64,000 nt of DNA, taken from Periplaneta americana (lineage: Eukaryota; Arthropoda; Insecta; Blattodea; Blattidae). Made by a program: the position numbers and the translations under genes. The notes under the pieces were generated by a model. The model saw only the letters and a program-made list of their open reading frames with translations, made no database searches and was not told the origin of the DNA. The DNA lies in assembly GCF_040183065.1 (NCBI RefSeq), contig NC_091120.1:73200708-73264707 (forward strand). The letters run 5' to 3'. Shown piece after piece: positions 1 through 14,534 of this stretch; position 1 is the stretch's first letter; every line of letters begins with the position of its first letter.

Positions 1-290
1 GATCACATCATTTTCTTTACTGTCCTACTTTTAGTCAATTTCCCAGTCTTCCTGCAAGTGGGAGAATTAAATCGTCAATTGATCAACATTAGATACCAAC
101 CAACCAATAAAGTGACAAGAGTGCAAAAATTAAATCCTAGAGATCCTGCTGCCAAAGATGCTCACAGCAATTGCTGACTGACTTAAACCTGGAACTAATG
201 TTTTCTGATGAGGCGTGGGTTTATTTTCATGAACGAATAAATTCACAAAACAATCTGGTCAAATGAAAACCCAAGACTAGTAACTTTCTT
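1..290 (+). pseudogene. Mariner-like transposase remnant at window edge
   Basis: A broken plus-strand frame reads KLNPRDPAAK and later FSDEAWVYFHERINSQNN, the first catalytic Asp region of the mariner family seen at 34 and 39 kb. Its left part lies outside the window. Confidence 0.55.
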
Positions 291-2937
291 ATGGATTAGT
301 ATTTAAAGTATCTGCAGTATATGAAGATATCCTGTATTTGTACATGATTAACGAACACAGATTAATAGCATAATGATGTAAGTGCTTTCTGCGATATTAC
401 TGAATACTCTCATATGAATCATATAGTAGGAGAATTTGTGATGTCAGCACACAGTAGGCCTACCCAACACACACATCAACCGGACAATGTAATCATACTG
501 TGTACATGTAGCCTACACGTACATTATATAGTTCAGAAGGGATGTAATTACATTCATTTATACACCATAGCAAGAGTTTAATACAAGAATAGTCTTGTAA
601 CTGGTTAGAAGAAAAAATTTAATTCATTGCCAATGTTGAATATTTACTACGAGATTGCTACTGGAAATTATTAAGTATAAGGTATAGAATGTCACACAGA
701 AAAATAATACACACTTTTTCATTATATTAGAGCGTTCTGGCACAATTTATTCCTAACATACTACCATAATTAAATTTGCTATAGATTAAATTTGACATTT
801 GAACGTCAAATACTACTCATTTTTAAGCAAGAAAAGGGAAAAGAACAAAGTTTAGTGGATGACTGCAGGTCATTATCATGGTGGTATGTTTCCAAGTGTG
901 TTCGAATTCTTACCAAGAAAAAACAAAATGAAAATCATGATGTAAGCAATGAATATAGTGAAAGAGTGACTAATAACTTCGGCTATTATCATAACTAAAA
1001 AGAATGTACTCATTTCCCTTCTATGTTGTACATTTCTATTTCAATTCACTGTTCACAGCTTTAGTATCAGATGGTATCATCCAATAAACTTCATCATAAT
1101 CATAATTTCTTGCAACTGTTGCAACAAAGAATATTTGACAGAGGTCAATGTAACTTCACTTGCAAAGAGCTCAAAAATCTGTAAACATTTAGCTATCTGA
1201 TTAATATATAAATTTTGATAAGGTTCAACAAACATAACCTTTAATAAATTATCATCTATTATGAAGTGTAATACTGAAATATTGTTAATACATAGTATAT
1301 TTAAACACTGTTATATAATCAGACAGTCACTTTGATGGACGATCATTTTTTTAAACACTTATTTGAAAATTTTGACTGGCTCTTATTTACATTTATATGG
1401 TACAGTCTAGTTATCACACAGGATTCCGGTATTAAGACGTCTGGATTCCACACATGACAGCAATATAAGAATGTACCATATATTTTATGACAAGGTTAAT
1501 TTTTATACCATATAGCCTATAACAATACTGTAAAGAGAAAAGTAATGAAAATTTAGTACTTGTACATCTTTATACATATATTAAAAAAGACAAACTTGGT
1601 AACATATTGCAGATTAAGCAACTACACTCGATGCTATAGACATAATGTGCTCAAAACACACATTTTCTGATATTTGATGTAAAAATATGACTAAAAATTT
1701 CAAGTGAAAGGTAACCTTGTCAACCAATTCACATAATACTATCTACTGCAAACTAACAAAAACTGAAAATGGAAGCATTCTAACATTAACAGTTCTGGAA
1801 CTATAATACACATTTTAAACATATAAAATGCAGAAATGTTTTCTTTGTTACTATAAGCATCAGAGAGATTCGTGATCTTTCCTGGAAATACCAATTCAGC
1901 TATTTCACAGTAAATTTTATAAAGAACAGTGAAATATTATTCCTACACTAGGCACTGATCCACGAGTATCATAAGTTAGAGAATGAATTCTATGGCTTCA
2001 AACAATGAGCTTTATAATAAATGCAAAATATCAAAACCAATTTGTTAACAAACTGAAGAAACCGGAAAAAATTTTCAATTATACAAACTATGCAATAAAT
2101 CTGAACAGTTTACTAGTTACCTCAATATCAGAACATTTATTTAGGTTTGATGTAAAGTACAAAGCTGTGACACAAATTATTTTTATGCCTTTAATAATGT
2201 GTTCTACACTGTAGTGTTATGGTTTAGGACATCATGCCTGGTCCTGCATTATGGAATGCATGCTGCTTTGGGTCTTCATACGGACGTGAGGTCAGCAGTC
2301 AGCTGGTCCCTTCATGGGACATCATATCAAAGATTATTTTATTAGTGGGTAATGTTTATTATTCAGATATTCTCTCTTAAAATTTGTCACAAAAATTCTG
2401 TTTGTGTTCATGTTAAAGCTATAAAATGAAAATAAAATTCAATTTTCTGCAGAGCAATTAACAAAAAAACTACTACATTTTACTAAGAAAGTGGTTCTTA
2501 CAATAAAATTTAGAACCCTACCTCTGTCACATTCCTCAGTTTAGCCATATAAAAAGTGACCAAACATTCCAAAATTGGTACTGTCCCCATTTTTTATCCC
2601 CATTCTGGAGTCCCATGGAAAAATTTTCAGGACTTTTTTGTTCCAGTTTCTCTAGCCATAGCTTCGCCATATTTTATCTGCCCTTTTCTGGTAAACTGTT
2701 TTATGGTTTATAGTATTCTATCTCATTTCCTTTCTCACAAAATATTGTTGGCACCAGTGACTTACATAAAGAATTAGAACACACTTTTCCTCCTTTACTT
2801 GTCTTGAAACAATTGCTTTGTTTTAGTAAGTTTCACTTGCTTTGCTTTATATAATTGCAAGTAGATACACAGTATATTCTTTTAAAAATCGTGCCTTTTA
2901 AACTTAGGTGTTTCAAAAAGAAGATAACTGAATTAGT
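291..2937. other. Intergenic stretch without recognised genes
   Basis: AT-rich; the only open frames are short (under 75 codons) and look random. 2221-2330 has higher GC and may be a repeat fragment, but no ends were seen. Confidence 0.5.
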
Positions 2938-3560
2938 CATGTCAAAATGCTCATGTAAGTACAATGAAAATTATTCTAAGGAATTAATTTCACCAGAAAG
3001 AGGTCACTGCGACAGCGAAGTTGAGTGCACAGTTTGTAACAGTTACCTCAACATTGGATATGGCAGTTGTTGAGATTTTAAAGAACATCTTCAATCGAAA
3101 AAACGTATATAAAAAATTAGTGTCCCAAAGTGTGGGAAAAATGGAATATTTTTCATAAAACCAGAATGAAGAGTGAAAGGTTGCAGTGGCTGAATTAACA
3201 CAAGCATACCACACTGTCAACCAGTACCATATTTTTCGTTTGAACACTGTAGTAATAAACTAACTAGCATTTTTTACAGTGACCCATCAATTGGAACAAA
3301 GTTTAGGTCATATCGCACAAAACTATCAGCATTAATTGCCCGTCTAATTACCCCCCCCCCCCCCGAAGAGAATGAAGGAAAATGCATGTGAGATTAAAGA
3401 AGCAAGATAGTATACCATTCCTACAGATGTCAGCAACTACAAGGCAACAAAGATATTTCCATTTGCAGTTCAGTACTTCGACGTTGATGAAAGAATACCC
3501 AACAAGCAAGTCCTCTGTTCATCAATAAAGTTTACACCTAAATATCGGATTTACTCTTTT
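2938..3560 (+). pseudogene. Decayed hAT-like transposase with BED-type finger
   Basis: Across three frames the plus strand reads SEVECTVCNSYLNIGYGSC, FKEHLQSKK (BED-like zinc finger), SDPSIGTKFRSYRTKLSALI and QYFDVDERIPNKQVL, segments typical of hAT N-terminal halves. Stops and frameshifts throughout. Confidence 0.55.
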
Positions 3561-4154
3561 TATTCTGAAGTGATGAAACAGCTGAACCCTATAGAAAGAC
3601 TATTTATCCACTGGATAAGAGGCAACATCAGCTCTATTTGTAATGAAAATAGTTGGTCATCATAAACTTTAAAAAAATTATTTTAAAAATTATGGGATCT
3701 GATGCAAGAAGTAACAACAGAAACACAAGTATGGCATTAAACCTTTGGACATGTCCTTACCAATGACATTGCTTATTTATTTTACAAAAATACTTGAGCA
3801 ATGCAATTAACATTATTAAATATTCCTAAAATATATATATGAAATACTTAACACTTTCAAAAAGTGTTTATAATATATACAGTCCTAATATTAAAAACAT
3901 TAAAACCAATTAATAAAATTGGACCCTTATGAGGTTACACCAAGTAACAGATGGTAAGTGAATGGCAGTGTTACTTGGCACAACCTACATTAAATGTAGA
4001 AGATACACACTTTTGTTCATAAACCATTCATATGGATGAACTGAGAAATTTTATATTTACCTATATTTTCATTAAAAAGTTTTAAGCCATCATTTTCAGT
4101 GCACAATACAGTTAACAATTAATAGGCTACAGTATAATGCAAATGGAAGGCAAC

Positions 4155-4209
<55 letters not shown>

Positions 4210-5360
4210 GTTGTTGTTGTGGTCGTCATCGAATATTACAGTAGTTTTCATTCCAGTCCAAACATTTTCTCAATAATAAGCATATTTAATTTCTAAAAAA
4301 TACTAAAAAATAAAATAATAAATACATTTTCAAAGATATACACTATAAACTTTAGGGACAGCTTAAGATGTAACAAATACTGAGCTGAGAGAAATTAGAT
4401 GTGTGTGCATATAACACAGCAAGCCATACGAACAGCCACTGATTTGTCATTCCTAATTCGCACCAAATGGCCATTTAAATTGATAGGGGAAGTTAGTGTA
4501 CATTACTTTTAATAATGTTATGAAGATAATTTGGATTAGCGAAATCAAATGTTGTACCAGTCGTGATGGGACACATGTGACTAAAGTAATTATTATTTCA
4601 ACTTTATCTTTGAAAGACATGTAACTTGCAAACTGTGTTGCACACTGAAAATACAACAATTCATGGTATTTATATAATGTCTGCTATTCTACAATAGAAA
4701 GATATCTAAATTATACACACTCAACAAATATAACAGGAACTGACAATAATATTGACTGTTTGGAACAGAACAATCTACAAAATATTCATGTAATAATTCC
4801 CAGAGATAATAAAATATTGCTTATCTGTTCCCCCCTCTCAACTATTCAGTCTAGTAAGTACTCTACATACAGTTCAGTTCAAAGGTAGGGAAACCCTGTA
4901 CCTTTACAAATAGCCTTCATTAAGTATACCTGTTATAATCATAATTATAGACCATGACAATATCTTATAGAGCCACCTGTGTACAGATTCTTATTTAAAT
5001 GCAAGATTTCTAATAAAATGAAACTGTCATTCAGGATACTGATCCTGCTAACTAGATACTCTTATCACAGAGCTACCAGGAAACTATAAATGCACACAGA
5101 AATTTCCATTATAACATAATGTTAGAAACAACACAAAGTTCAACATTTTCTGTGTATTAACACCAATCAGTAACTACGACTTTCATATATATGCAAGCAA
5201 AACAAATAGAACTGTCACCTTCATTACGAAAGATCAATGGAAATGCAAGAAACAACGATAATAATTTGGGTTGCTAAAGTTAGGAAAATGTTTAGTGAGA
5301 ATATCATTTTAGGCAAGGCTATTAAATGAATGACAATTTCCTACACAATTAAATTCTCTA
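3561..5360. other. Intergenic stretch downstream of Dok
   Basis: Besides the ATT microsatellite I see nothing structured. Part of it may be Dok 3' UTR if the nearest polyadenylation signal is not used. Confidence 0.4.
4154..4220. repeat. ATT microsatellite passing into TTG
   Basis: About 18 ATT units followed by four TTG units. Confidence 0.95.
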
Positions 5361-5366
5361 TTTATT
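5361..5366 (-). promoter_or_regulatory. Candidate Dok polyadenylation signal
   Basis: AATAAA on the minus strand about 130 nt after the Dok stop codon. The position is plausible, but the region is AT-rich and other hexamers lie further downstream, so the real 3' end is uncertain. Confidence 0.35.
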
Positions 5367-5493
5367 CCAGAAAAATTATTTTGGTACATTTCAAACTTTT
5401 TTGATAAATATAAATATACTACATATATTTTTACTTAAAAGAGAAAATAAGAATACTGTATCACAGATGTGAAGTACAATAATTGTGACACGA

Positions 5494-6767
5494 CTAGACT
5501 CTTTTTGGCTTGTGAACCACAGCATATTCTAGTTCGTTGTAAACTTTATGGTTTGGTCCGAGATCGTCTTGAGCATTGGGAGTTGATTTCTTGCGTATCA
5601 TACCATAGCCATGATGAGAATCATCAGCCATGCGACAAGCCTGCATCTTGTCATCTATGACATCATATTCGTTCCAACAGGCAATTAAGTCGACAGAAGC
5701 TGTGGCCCTATCGGCTGCTGGAACAGGGGGTGGGGCTCCAGCTGGAGGAATATGCCTGTATCCTGGATTGTTATTCAGTTTCGAAGATGACCCAAAGTGC
5801 TGCAACTTGTCATAATCTTCCATGGACTCGGATTTACTTGAGATTTGTGTCAACAAAATCTTTGAACATGGAGGTTTGGGTGACTTATCATTTTCGGGTT
5901 CTGATTTAGGTGCAAGCTCCTCATAATCTGTTTCCTCCTCTGTATCACTCCCAACATACTGACGTTCAGTATGTGTTAACTCAGTTACTCCCATTGTACG
6001 CCATGCCTCTTTTCGAACCTCTACCTTATCATACGCTAACGGTTTAGGGTTTTCAGAAACGGGTGTTGTAACTGAAGGAACACCTGCTATAGGTAGGTTA
6101 TCACTGTTCTTAAGTTTCCTATATCTGCCAATTCCACCAAAATCAAATCCTAAATCTTCAGCATCTGGAAGTTTCTTTAAAGGACTGGTGGGCTGAATAT
6201 GCTTTCTGGGTGGCTTGGAAGGTCGAGGTTTAGGTTTAATTAGAGGCGGAGTATTGTTATTTATTATTGGCTTGGTATCTATTATTGGGGAAATTAATGG
6301 CTTAATGGAAGACTGAGACATGGCACTGAAGTCTATATTAAGTAAAGGCGTGGCACTGGTTGGAGAAGGTGGCAAAGGACTACGAGATCGTGCTTCCATA
6401 CTGAGAGCAGCTTCAAACTGTTTCTCTCCACATACAATACCTACTGAGGATGGTGTTTCACCATTCAACAGCTTACGCATACTCTTCATCTTGGAGGACA
6501 GGCATCTGAATATCTCTTGTTGATTTGAATGCTCTAAATGGAAAGTTCCTTCACCAGTATCACATTTGCGGCCAGCTTCAAAGGTAAACTTCCCCTCTCG
6601 GTATCCATATCGTCGGATATAACGATATGGCCAAGTGAAGAGAAGTCGATGATCTTGAGTGTCTCTGAGTTGAATAGCAGCTGATGCTATTACCAGAGTA
6701 TAAGGTCCTGGCTCTAATTTGCAGCGTGTAGACGCTTCTGAAGGCACCAAATTCACGGTGAATACAC
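5494..6767 (-). CDS. Dok: Dok exon 4 (PTB domain and whole C-terminal tail)
   Basis: The acceptor is TGCTAG|GT and the stop TAG is at 5494-5496. It encodes the entire PTB domain and the 320-residue tail in one uninterrupted exon. The tail contains PKPRPSKPPRK and APPPVPAAD, possible SH3 ligands, and the tyrosine motifs TDYEEL, EDYDKL, NEYDVI and ELEYAVV. Confidence 0.95.
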
Positions 6768-9700
6768 CTAGCATACACCAGTACAATTAATGAATTCATA
6801 ATTGTAGCAATCTATTTACATTAAACATTTAATCTATATTTTTACTTCAGACTCTTTCTGAAAGAAGCTATATTCAGAATATTTTATCATGTACTTGATC
6901 AGATTTGGGCGCAAAAAACTCAGAGCTCATAGTGAATGTGGTAACATCTCACTACTGCATTATATTTCAATGTCAAATTCACATTTAAAATGAGCGTATT
7001 TGTAGTAGGACAACATACCTATACTGTTTGAGGTAATAGAAAATAATTAGAAACATACAGAGTGATTCACGAGGAATTACCGACACTTATGGAGCTTATT
7101 CCCGAAAACATTTTGAGCAAAAAATGTCATATAAACATGGATCCTATCCTCAATATTTTCAGAGTTACACTAATTTGAAGTTATTAAACGATACCTTCTT
7201 TCTCTAGTTTTAAGGGTAAAATAGTATTACAATTAGATAATGAACTACTCAAAAATATAATTCATTTAATAGTCTAGTATTCTGAAGCTAAAAATGTGTT
7301 GTTAATTCTATAGTTCCTTAGTTCCTTTAGTTTTAAGGGTAAAAGATATTCCAATTAGATATTGAACTATTCAAAGTGCGTGTGTGTGTGTATCCAATGC
7401 CCACCCACTTCACTTGCGTGATTCGGGTTCTGCATTCTGGAGATAGATGGCAGAACTGTGACCCATTTTCTAGTTGTACACCACATTGGCGGGTCACGCT
7501 GTACATGATGTGTATCTGTGAAGAGTTATGTCATGTACTAGGGTGAGTGTTTGTGTAAGTGTTCGTGTAAGTGTAGTGTCGGGAATGAGTGATGATGATG
7601 AAGATGAGGAAGGGAGAAGGGGAAACTCGGTGCCAGCATGTAGCCTACTCCTGTCGAATAGCACCAAGGGGGCCACCAGGCTTAACATCCCCATTCGATG
7701 GACGAATCACTATCAACAGTGACATATGCCTTCTCTTCATATCCACTGCGGAGAGATTTGGGATTTAACCCAGGCATATTGGTGCATAATCTAGTGATTA
7801 GAAGTTGTGCACTGCCATCTCTCCTAGTCCCAAGGTAGAAATTTTATATTAAAATTTCTGATCCCGCCGGGAATCGAACCCAGGCCGGCTAGTCTGGAGG
7901 CAGTATAATTTATTTAATAGTCTAGTATTTTTAAGATAAAAATTCGTTGTTAATTCTATAGTTCCTTTGTACAGAAATTTTTCTTCAATTTCTAACTACA
8001 AAACTACATTTTTCTTACGCATTTATCATAATAATTATAAATCACGTCATTCTTGTAGACTCTTTAAGACTGTACATTAGGATGGAAAGTTGAATTGTAA
8101 AGAACAAGGTGCTACAAGTCGTGTGATCTGTAATAATTGTTGTGATAAATGTGTAAGAATAATGTGATTTTTTATTAAAAATGGGGGGAAAAAATTCTAT
8201 ACAAAGCAACTAAGGAATTAACAACACATTTTTAGCTTCAGAATACTAGCCAATTAAAGAAAGTATACTTCTGAATAGTTCATTCGCTATTTGTATGCCT
8301 AATAATTCACCTATTATGACAGCTAAAGAAACAATTTTGGATTTAAGTGAAAATATATGACAAAATATTATTAAAAATGATGCTCACCTTCGCCTGAGGA
8401 ACAGTATAGGTCATTATCCTCTTCAATTGTATGTCTTGAACAGTCATCTTTAAAGGCAATGGATTGAAATGCTGATATCCAATCTGACATCTCTCTTTCT
8501 GTTAGAGATGCAAAGTGATGACTTGCACTCTTTGTGACAATCTGCCAAACAACATATTCAATTAAACAGGATATTACATATTTTAGCAAAAGTTTAGAAC
8601 CTGGATAACAACTTATGCTCACATTGCTCGAATGCCAAACATTACTCCTCTGCTTCCCCACCCTTCTCTTCTCACATTATATTTTACAAACACACTTATT
8701 ATTAAATTGTAAATGTAACTACCAATGGAGCCGGTAAGATTCGAAACAAATGATGCTCTAAAACAAAATGCAGCACTTAGACTAAAGAGCAATGGAGGAA
8801 GTTGAAAAAATAAAAATTAAATCTTCCTCATGAAGTGTCTCAAATTATGCTACTGTTGATGTAGGATGGTAAAAGGAAATATCTACTGTAGATGTGATAT
8901 CATCATCATCATCATCATCATCCATACAGGTTATAGTCCCAGAAGGACTGTTACGGTCCACAAAAATTTTCAGCCCTTCTCTTCATTGGACGTCCAACTG
9001 ATCTCCTGACTCTAGGTTGGTAATGCAGGACTGTACAAGGGATTCTAGTCCTAGACGTTGCTTCACATGCTGATGCCAGTTATCTTGATAGTGACATATG
9101 TCTGCTAGTATAGAGTTCATTTCAAGTTCCTTTAAGGGTCTTCATTTCTTTCATGGTCCCACTTAGTATAACCAGCTGTTCGGTGCATGAATCTCATTTT
9201 ACTAGCAGTAATTCTACTTGCGTCACATTTCCTTAGAGTCGACATGTGATATAAAATTACAATTCACTTAAACAAACAAAAGCAAAAATCAATGGATCCA
9301 AACATTAAGTAAACAAATTAAAAGTAACTACAAAAAACCAAACCCAACCTAAACCAAAAACTGGTAGAATCCAATGCAACCAGAGCAAGGATTTAAGCAC
9401 ACTTGAAAATGAGAACATGAAAGAAATGGTGCAAGTTATTATTCAGATTCTAGACTTCACTCAATATTTTAATAGCAGAAGTTAAGAATTATAAAATTTG
9501 TAAAACCTTTCATTTGGCAGACCACAATAAAAATAACTTTAAAGCACAATCCCTTACAATGCAGCTGAATATATTAATAACAGAGTAATAAATAAGTAAG
9601 TAAATAAATAAATACATATTAACGGTAACAGAGAATTCTGCAGGATCAAAAAATTAATAATATCATCATATAGAGGAATATATTTCTTCTGAATTACGAT

Positions 9701-12700
9701 TTCCAAATATTTTTATTTCCAAGAACTACATACTTCAAGAAACACCAATATCAGAGACTACAGCAGCGTGCAAATTAATCCGAACACGACATATTTTTAC
9801 ATTTTCTGTCATTGTTGGCCTCACAGCTGCTCATACCGCTTTAATTGACATCTGTAGTACGTGTAATTCCATTGTTGAAGGTCTGTCATTATTTTTTTAT
9901 AATATGTGACATTTTGCCTGTCGTTTTGTACTTATAAGCATTTCAGTTGTGTTGAAGGCTTAATACTGCAATCCTGTGTACATTCTGTCGTCTTCACAAA
10001 TGGATACAACTCCACGAAAATGGTCTAAAATTATCAAATTAGCAGAGCATTCTTCTATGACACAGAGGCAAATTGCTGCAGAATGTCACATCGGTTTGGC
10101 TCCTGTTAATTCGATCATAGAACGATACAGGGAGACTGGATCCATCACACCCCAGAAAAAAGGAAACTGTGCCCGGAAAAGGAAGACTTCACCTGCAGAT
10201 GATCGTTTAATTGTCAGGAAAAGTAAATTAAATCCTAGACTAACTGCTGTCGACTTAACCCGCGAGTTAATGGCTACCACTGGGGCAAATATTCACGTCA
10301 CAACAGTGCGGCGTAGGCTTTTGGAAGCTGGACGAAGGGCTCGTAAGCCTATTAAGAAGCAACTGCTAACCCCTGTTATGTGCAAAAAAAACCACTTAAT
10401 GTGGGCACAATTACATCAACACTGGACAGTGAATGACTGGAAGAATGTACTTTTTTCCGATGAGTCTCATTTCGAGGTCCACGGCCACCGTGTTTCTTAC
10501 GTACGGAAAGGATCCGAAAAAGTAACAGCAGCTCATCTCCAACAAGCACCCAAATACCCCCCTAAAGTAATGTTTTGGGGTTGTTTTACACATGAAGGGC
10601 CTGGAGCATTAATACCTATCAAGGGAATGATGAATTCTGACAAATATATTCACTTATTGGAAACCAGAATCGTACTCCAGCTGCAAAAATCATTTCCGGA
10701 TGGCAGAGGTGTGTTCCAACAAGACCTGGCACCATGCCATACGTCTCGAAAAACCACAGAATTCTTCAACAAGAAGAATATTCAGGTACTCCCCTGGCCA
10801 GGCAACTCACCCGACATCAACCCCATTGAGAACTTGTGGTCAATTTCCAAAAGAAGAATGCAAAAAATGGATTGTTCTACAAAGGAAAAGATGATTTCTG
10901 CCCTCATTGGTGTATGGTTTCGCGATGAAGAAATGAATATTTGTGGGAAATTAGTGGAATCCATGCCAAATCGTCTCAGAGCTGTTATTAGGAACAAGAG
11001 AGTCCACATAGATTACTGAGGTATGTCTTAGATCCTTTTTTTTATCCCATTTGAATGTTTTTGCATAAGTAATTACGTTGTTAGGATTAATTTGCACGCT
11101 ACTGTATTTTGACTCAGCTACATAAATTCCCATTGTTCTCATGTACTTTTCACAGTACTTATGTTAGACCTAGTAAATTACTTTGGGTCACATGCATCTC
11201 AATCATCCACACAACTAATACTGCTATTTCGATGGAAATTGGATTTTTAGTGTATAAACCAAAACAACGTAGATGATGATATCAAACTGAGAAACAGGTT
11301 TTTACATAACTTCAACTAAATGTACGAATTTTTTATAAAATATATGAACAAAGAGATCTAACAAAACACATTCTCTGTCTTAGCTTTTTCATGCGTTCGT
11401 TCCACTGAGAAGTACTGTATAATTTGTTGTAATATAAAAGAATCAGTGAAGAGTAAATGAGAGTGGGCTGTATAAAAGAAACAATATGACAAATGTAAAA
11501 TATATGAAGATAATACAAAGAAGTACTAACAATCTTAATGTTTCACAAAACTACTAGGTCTATAAAGATCTCAGGGGAATTACTTAACACATGGCTTCTG
11601 TTTCTCAATATTGTAGGATAGTCTTATTTCCATATAGATCTTATTAAACAGAAACTTACAACAAAAACATTTGGTTGATGTTTCTGTGCATCCTGCATAA
11701 TTTTAATGCAATTTTCTAAAGTAATGATTCGAATAGTAGTATTCTTTGAAACCTCTTCTTCATTATCAAACACTTCCAGTCGTTCAATGCCATGTTTGCT
11801 TGACTTGAAGAGCTGACAGTATTTCTTGTGCCAAGATTTCTGTAATCAAAACAAATATAATGCATCAATTTTTATATAACAGTTAGTATATGAAAGCATC
11901 TGCAGTTATAATTTAGCCTATATATAATTCTGAAACACTATTATTCACCTGAAGTACTAATGCCAGTATCTTGTAACAAATGAGAGAATATTTCTTAATC
12001 TACCATTAATAAGGTAACCGGACATATTTTAAAATATTTTATATAACGACTTCATCTCTTCAGCAATTCTGCACGTAACTTTCTAAAATTTTAGATGTAG
12101 GAACTTACATTTTCGTCACACAATCCAACAAGTATCGTTGGCACATTTTGATGTCCTATTGAATATCTAATTTTAATTCTACAAAAACTACATGAAAGAA
12201 GTGTGCAAAACAAAGGCCTAAATTAAACCATTAAACATGCAGTGATATCACCAAGTATTTAACGAAAAGTATAGGAGAATCAGAAACTTCTGTTAAAGGA
12301 TGTCACATTCATATCTAATTAAAACTGGAATGATTCAGAGAAGCATAATAGTTTAGCTATCTTGCATTTTTCATAGACGTCGTCATATATTTTTAACACC
12401 CAAGTAATGGAAACAGCCTTCCTATAAAAAAAAATAAACGAGGGACCACAACTAGTTACACAAGTCGTTACTTATGTCGAGTAATTTCTGATATTCATTT
12501 TATTATACACGTTTCAGGTTTCATCTTGTGCACAAGTATTTATAAAAACTCTGTAACACTGTCTGCATCTAGATTTTGTTTGAATTGTAGGCCTACTGGT
12601 GAACTTATTTATAAAAAATTCCAGCAAAGTAAATAACATTTTAATAACTCAAATCTTACGAATCTTATTTGTACAAAACACTAATCCAACCTGTACTATT

Positions 12701-14495
12701 ATACGGATCAGAAACATGGAGCTAACTAAAAAGGAAAAACACAAAATAATGGTTTTTGAAAACAAAGTGTTCAGGAAAATTTTTGGTTCAATTTTTTACC
12801 CACTTAAAAACAAGTGGAAAATTCTATATAATGATTATATTCATAAACTTTATAATCAAACCGTCAATTTTAGATGTAATACGGACCAGAAGATTAAATT
12901 GAGCAGGACATGTTATATGTATGAATGACTGCAGCAGTGTAAAACAAATATATATGAACACCTTTAACAACAGAAGGCCACTGGGAAGACCTCGAAATAG
13001 ATGGAAAGATGAAATTCAGAAGGAATGCATGGCAATGGGAATTACCAACTGGGAGGAACTAGCAAAAAACAGAACAGAGTGGAAGCGTTTTGTGAAATCG
13101 ACATGGAGTCGACATGCTCCATAATGTCCTCTGATTGATTGATTGATTGATTGAAATATTACGAAACAGCTCCAGATTATAAGTTCTTTGCCTTTATATG
13201 CAACACAGAATAAATTATTTTGGATTCAATTTTTGTTGAATAATTTCAAGGGAAAAATTGTTCTGGGGCCAGGCATCGAACCCGGAACTTTTGGTTAAAC
13301 GTACCAATGCTCTACTAACTGAGCTACCCAGGAACTCTACCAGACACTGATCCAATTTTTCCCTCTATATCCACAGACTTTAAAGTGGGCTGACAACCGT
13401 CAAGCAACACTGAGTGCACACTAACTTTGTGTGACTTAAATTGTGGTTTTCTGTTAATGAACAGTGAAATGTATTATGCAAATCAACTTTACAGAGAGTT
13501 ATCCCTGAAAGCTTGATTTTCTCAATTTTTGTTATTTTCAGTGCACCACTATAAATATACGAGCATCATTTTGTAAGTCATGGCAACTATATTATATCAG
13601 CCATTAGCTTCAAAAATAGAAATTCACTATATGCAGTTGAAGGTCACTGGAATGTGCTTCGCAATGCAGAAATTATTCCAGAAATCCCACGTAAATCTGC
13701 AGTAGCAAAATTCAGACTGCTTACGGAACACGATTATTTGGCCAAACACTTGAATAAAATAGGAATTTACACAAATCCAAATTGCCCTCTATGCAACAAA
13801 GAAGAAGAAATGACTGAAGATCATCTACAAACCTGTGAAGTTCTACCTGATGGATCCACCACAGAGAAATATTGGACAGCAAGAACGCTAATGGCTTTGT
13901 TGCCAAAGGCCGGCATTAGATAACAACAACAACATGCTAGTACCAAATTGGGTCCGGATACAGGAGGTAATGGGTAAGGGAAATTGAAAGATGAGTAAAT
14001 ACAAATCATTGTTTTATTATGCACAAAAGGAAACAAAGTAACATTACTCACAGTTAACATCCTTCAAAATAATCTTTCAAGGTTTCCACGCATCTTTGTC
14101 AACGATGATGCACGTGTTGAATACCATCAGCTGTGTGTGATTTCCACATATGACCACTGTTCAACTTTACTTACATCTATCTTGGAACACAGCTTTTAGC
14201 ATACTAACTTTTGCATATGTGCTGTCAACTAGCCACCATTGCACACAGACACAATCTGGCAGTGACATTCTGTACAGTGAACAACAGGTTCTCAAAGTAC
14301 CGGTATATGTTGAACTCACTACCAGATGTAACATAGTTGCCATGATTTATGAAATCATCCTCATAGATAGTGGGGTTTTTGTTCTATTAAAAAAAATGAA
14401 AGGAACATGAAAAGTATAAATTCTCAAAATTAGAATTCTATCAAGCAACACTTTTTATTTTTATGTGACCTCAGACTCATTTTGCCATCATTACA

Positions 14496-14534
<39 letters not shown>

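Noticed and set aside
13263..13345. Possible tRNA gene on the minus strand
   Set aside because: A- and B-box sequences are good, but there is no proper acceptor stem, and the sequence continues into a SINE body.
14150..14410. 86-codon plus-strand ORF
   Set aside because: No recognisable motif, no splice or initiation context; surrounded by repeat remnants, and the segment just before it (13960-14140) may be part of an old mariner C-terminus that is too decayed to call.
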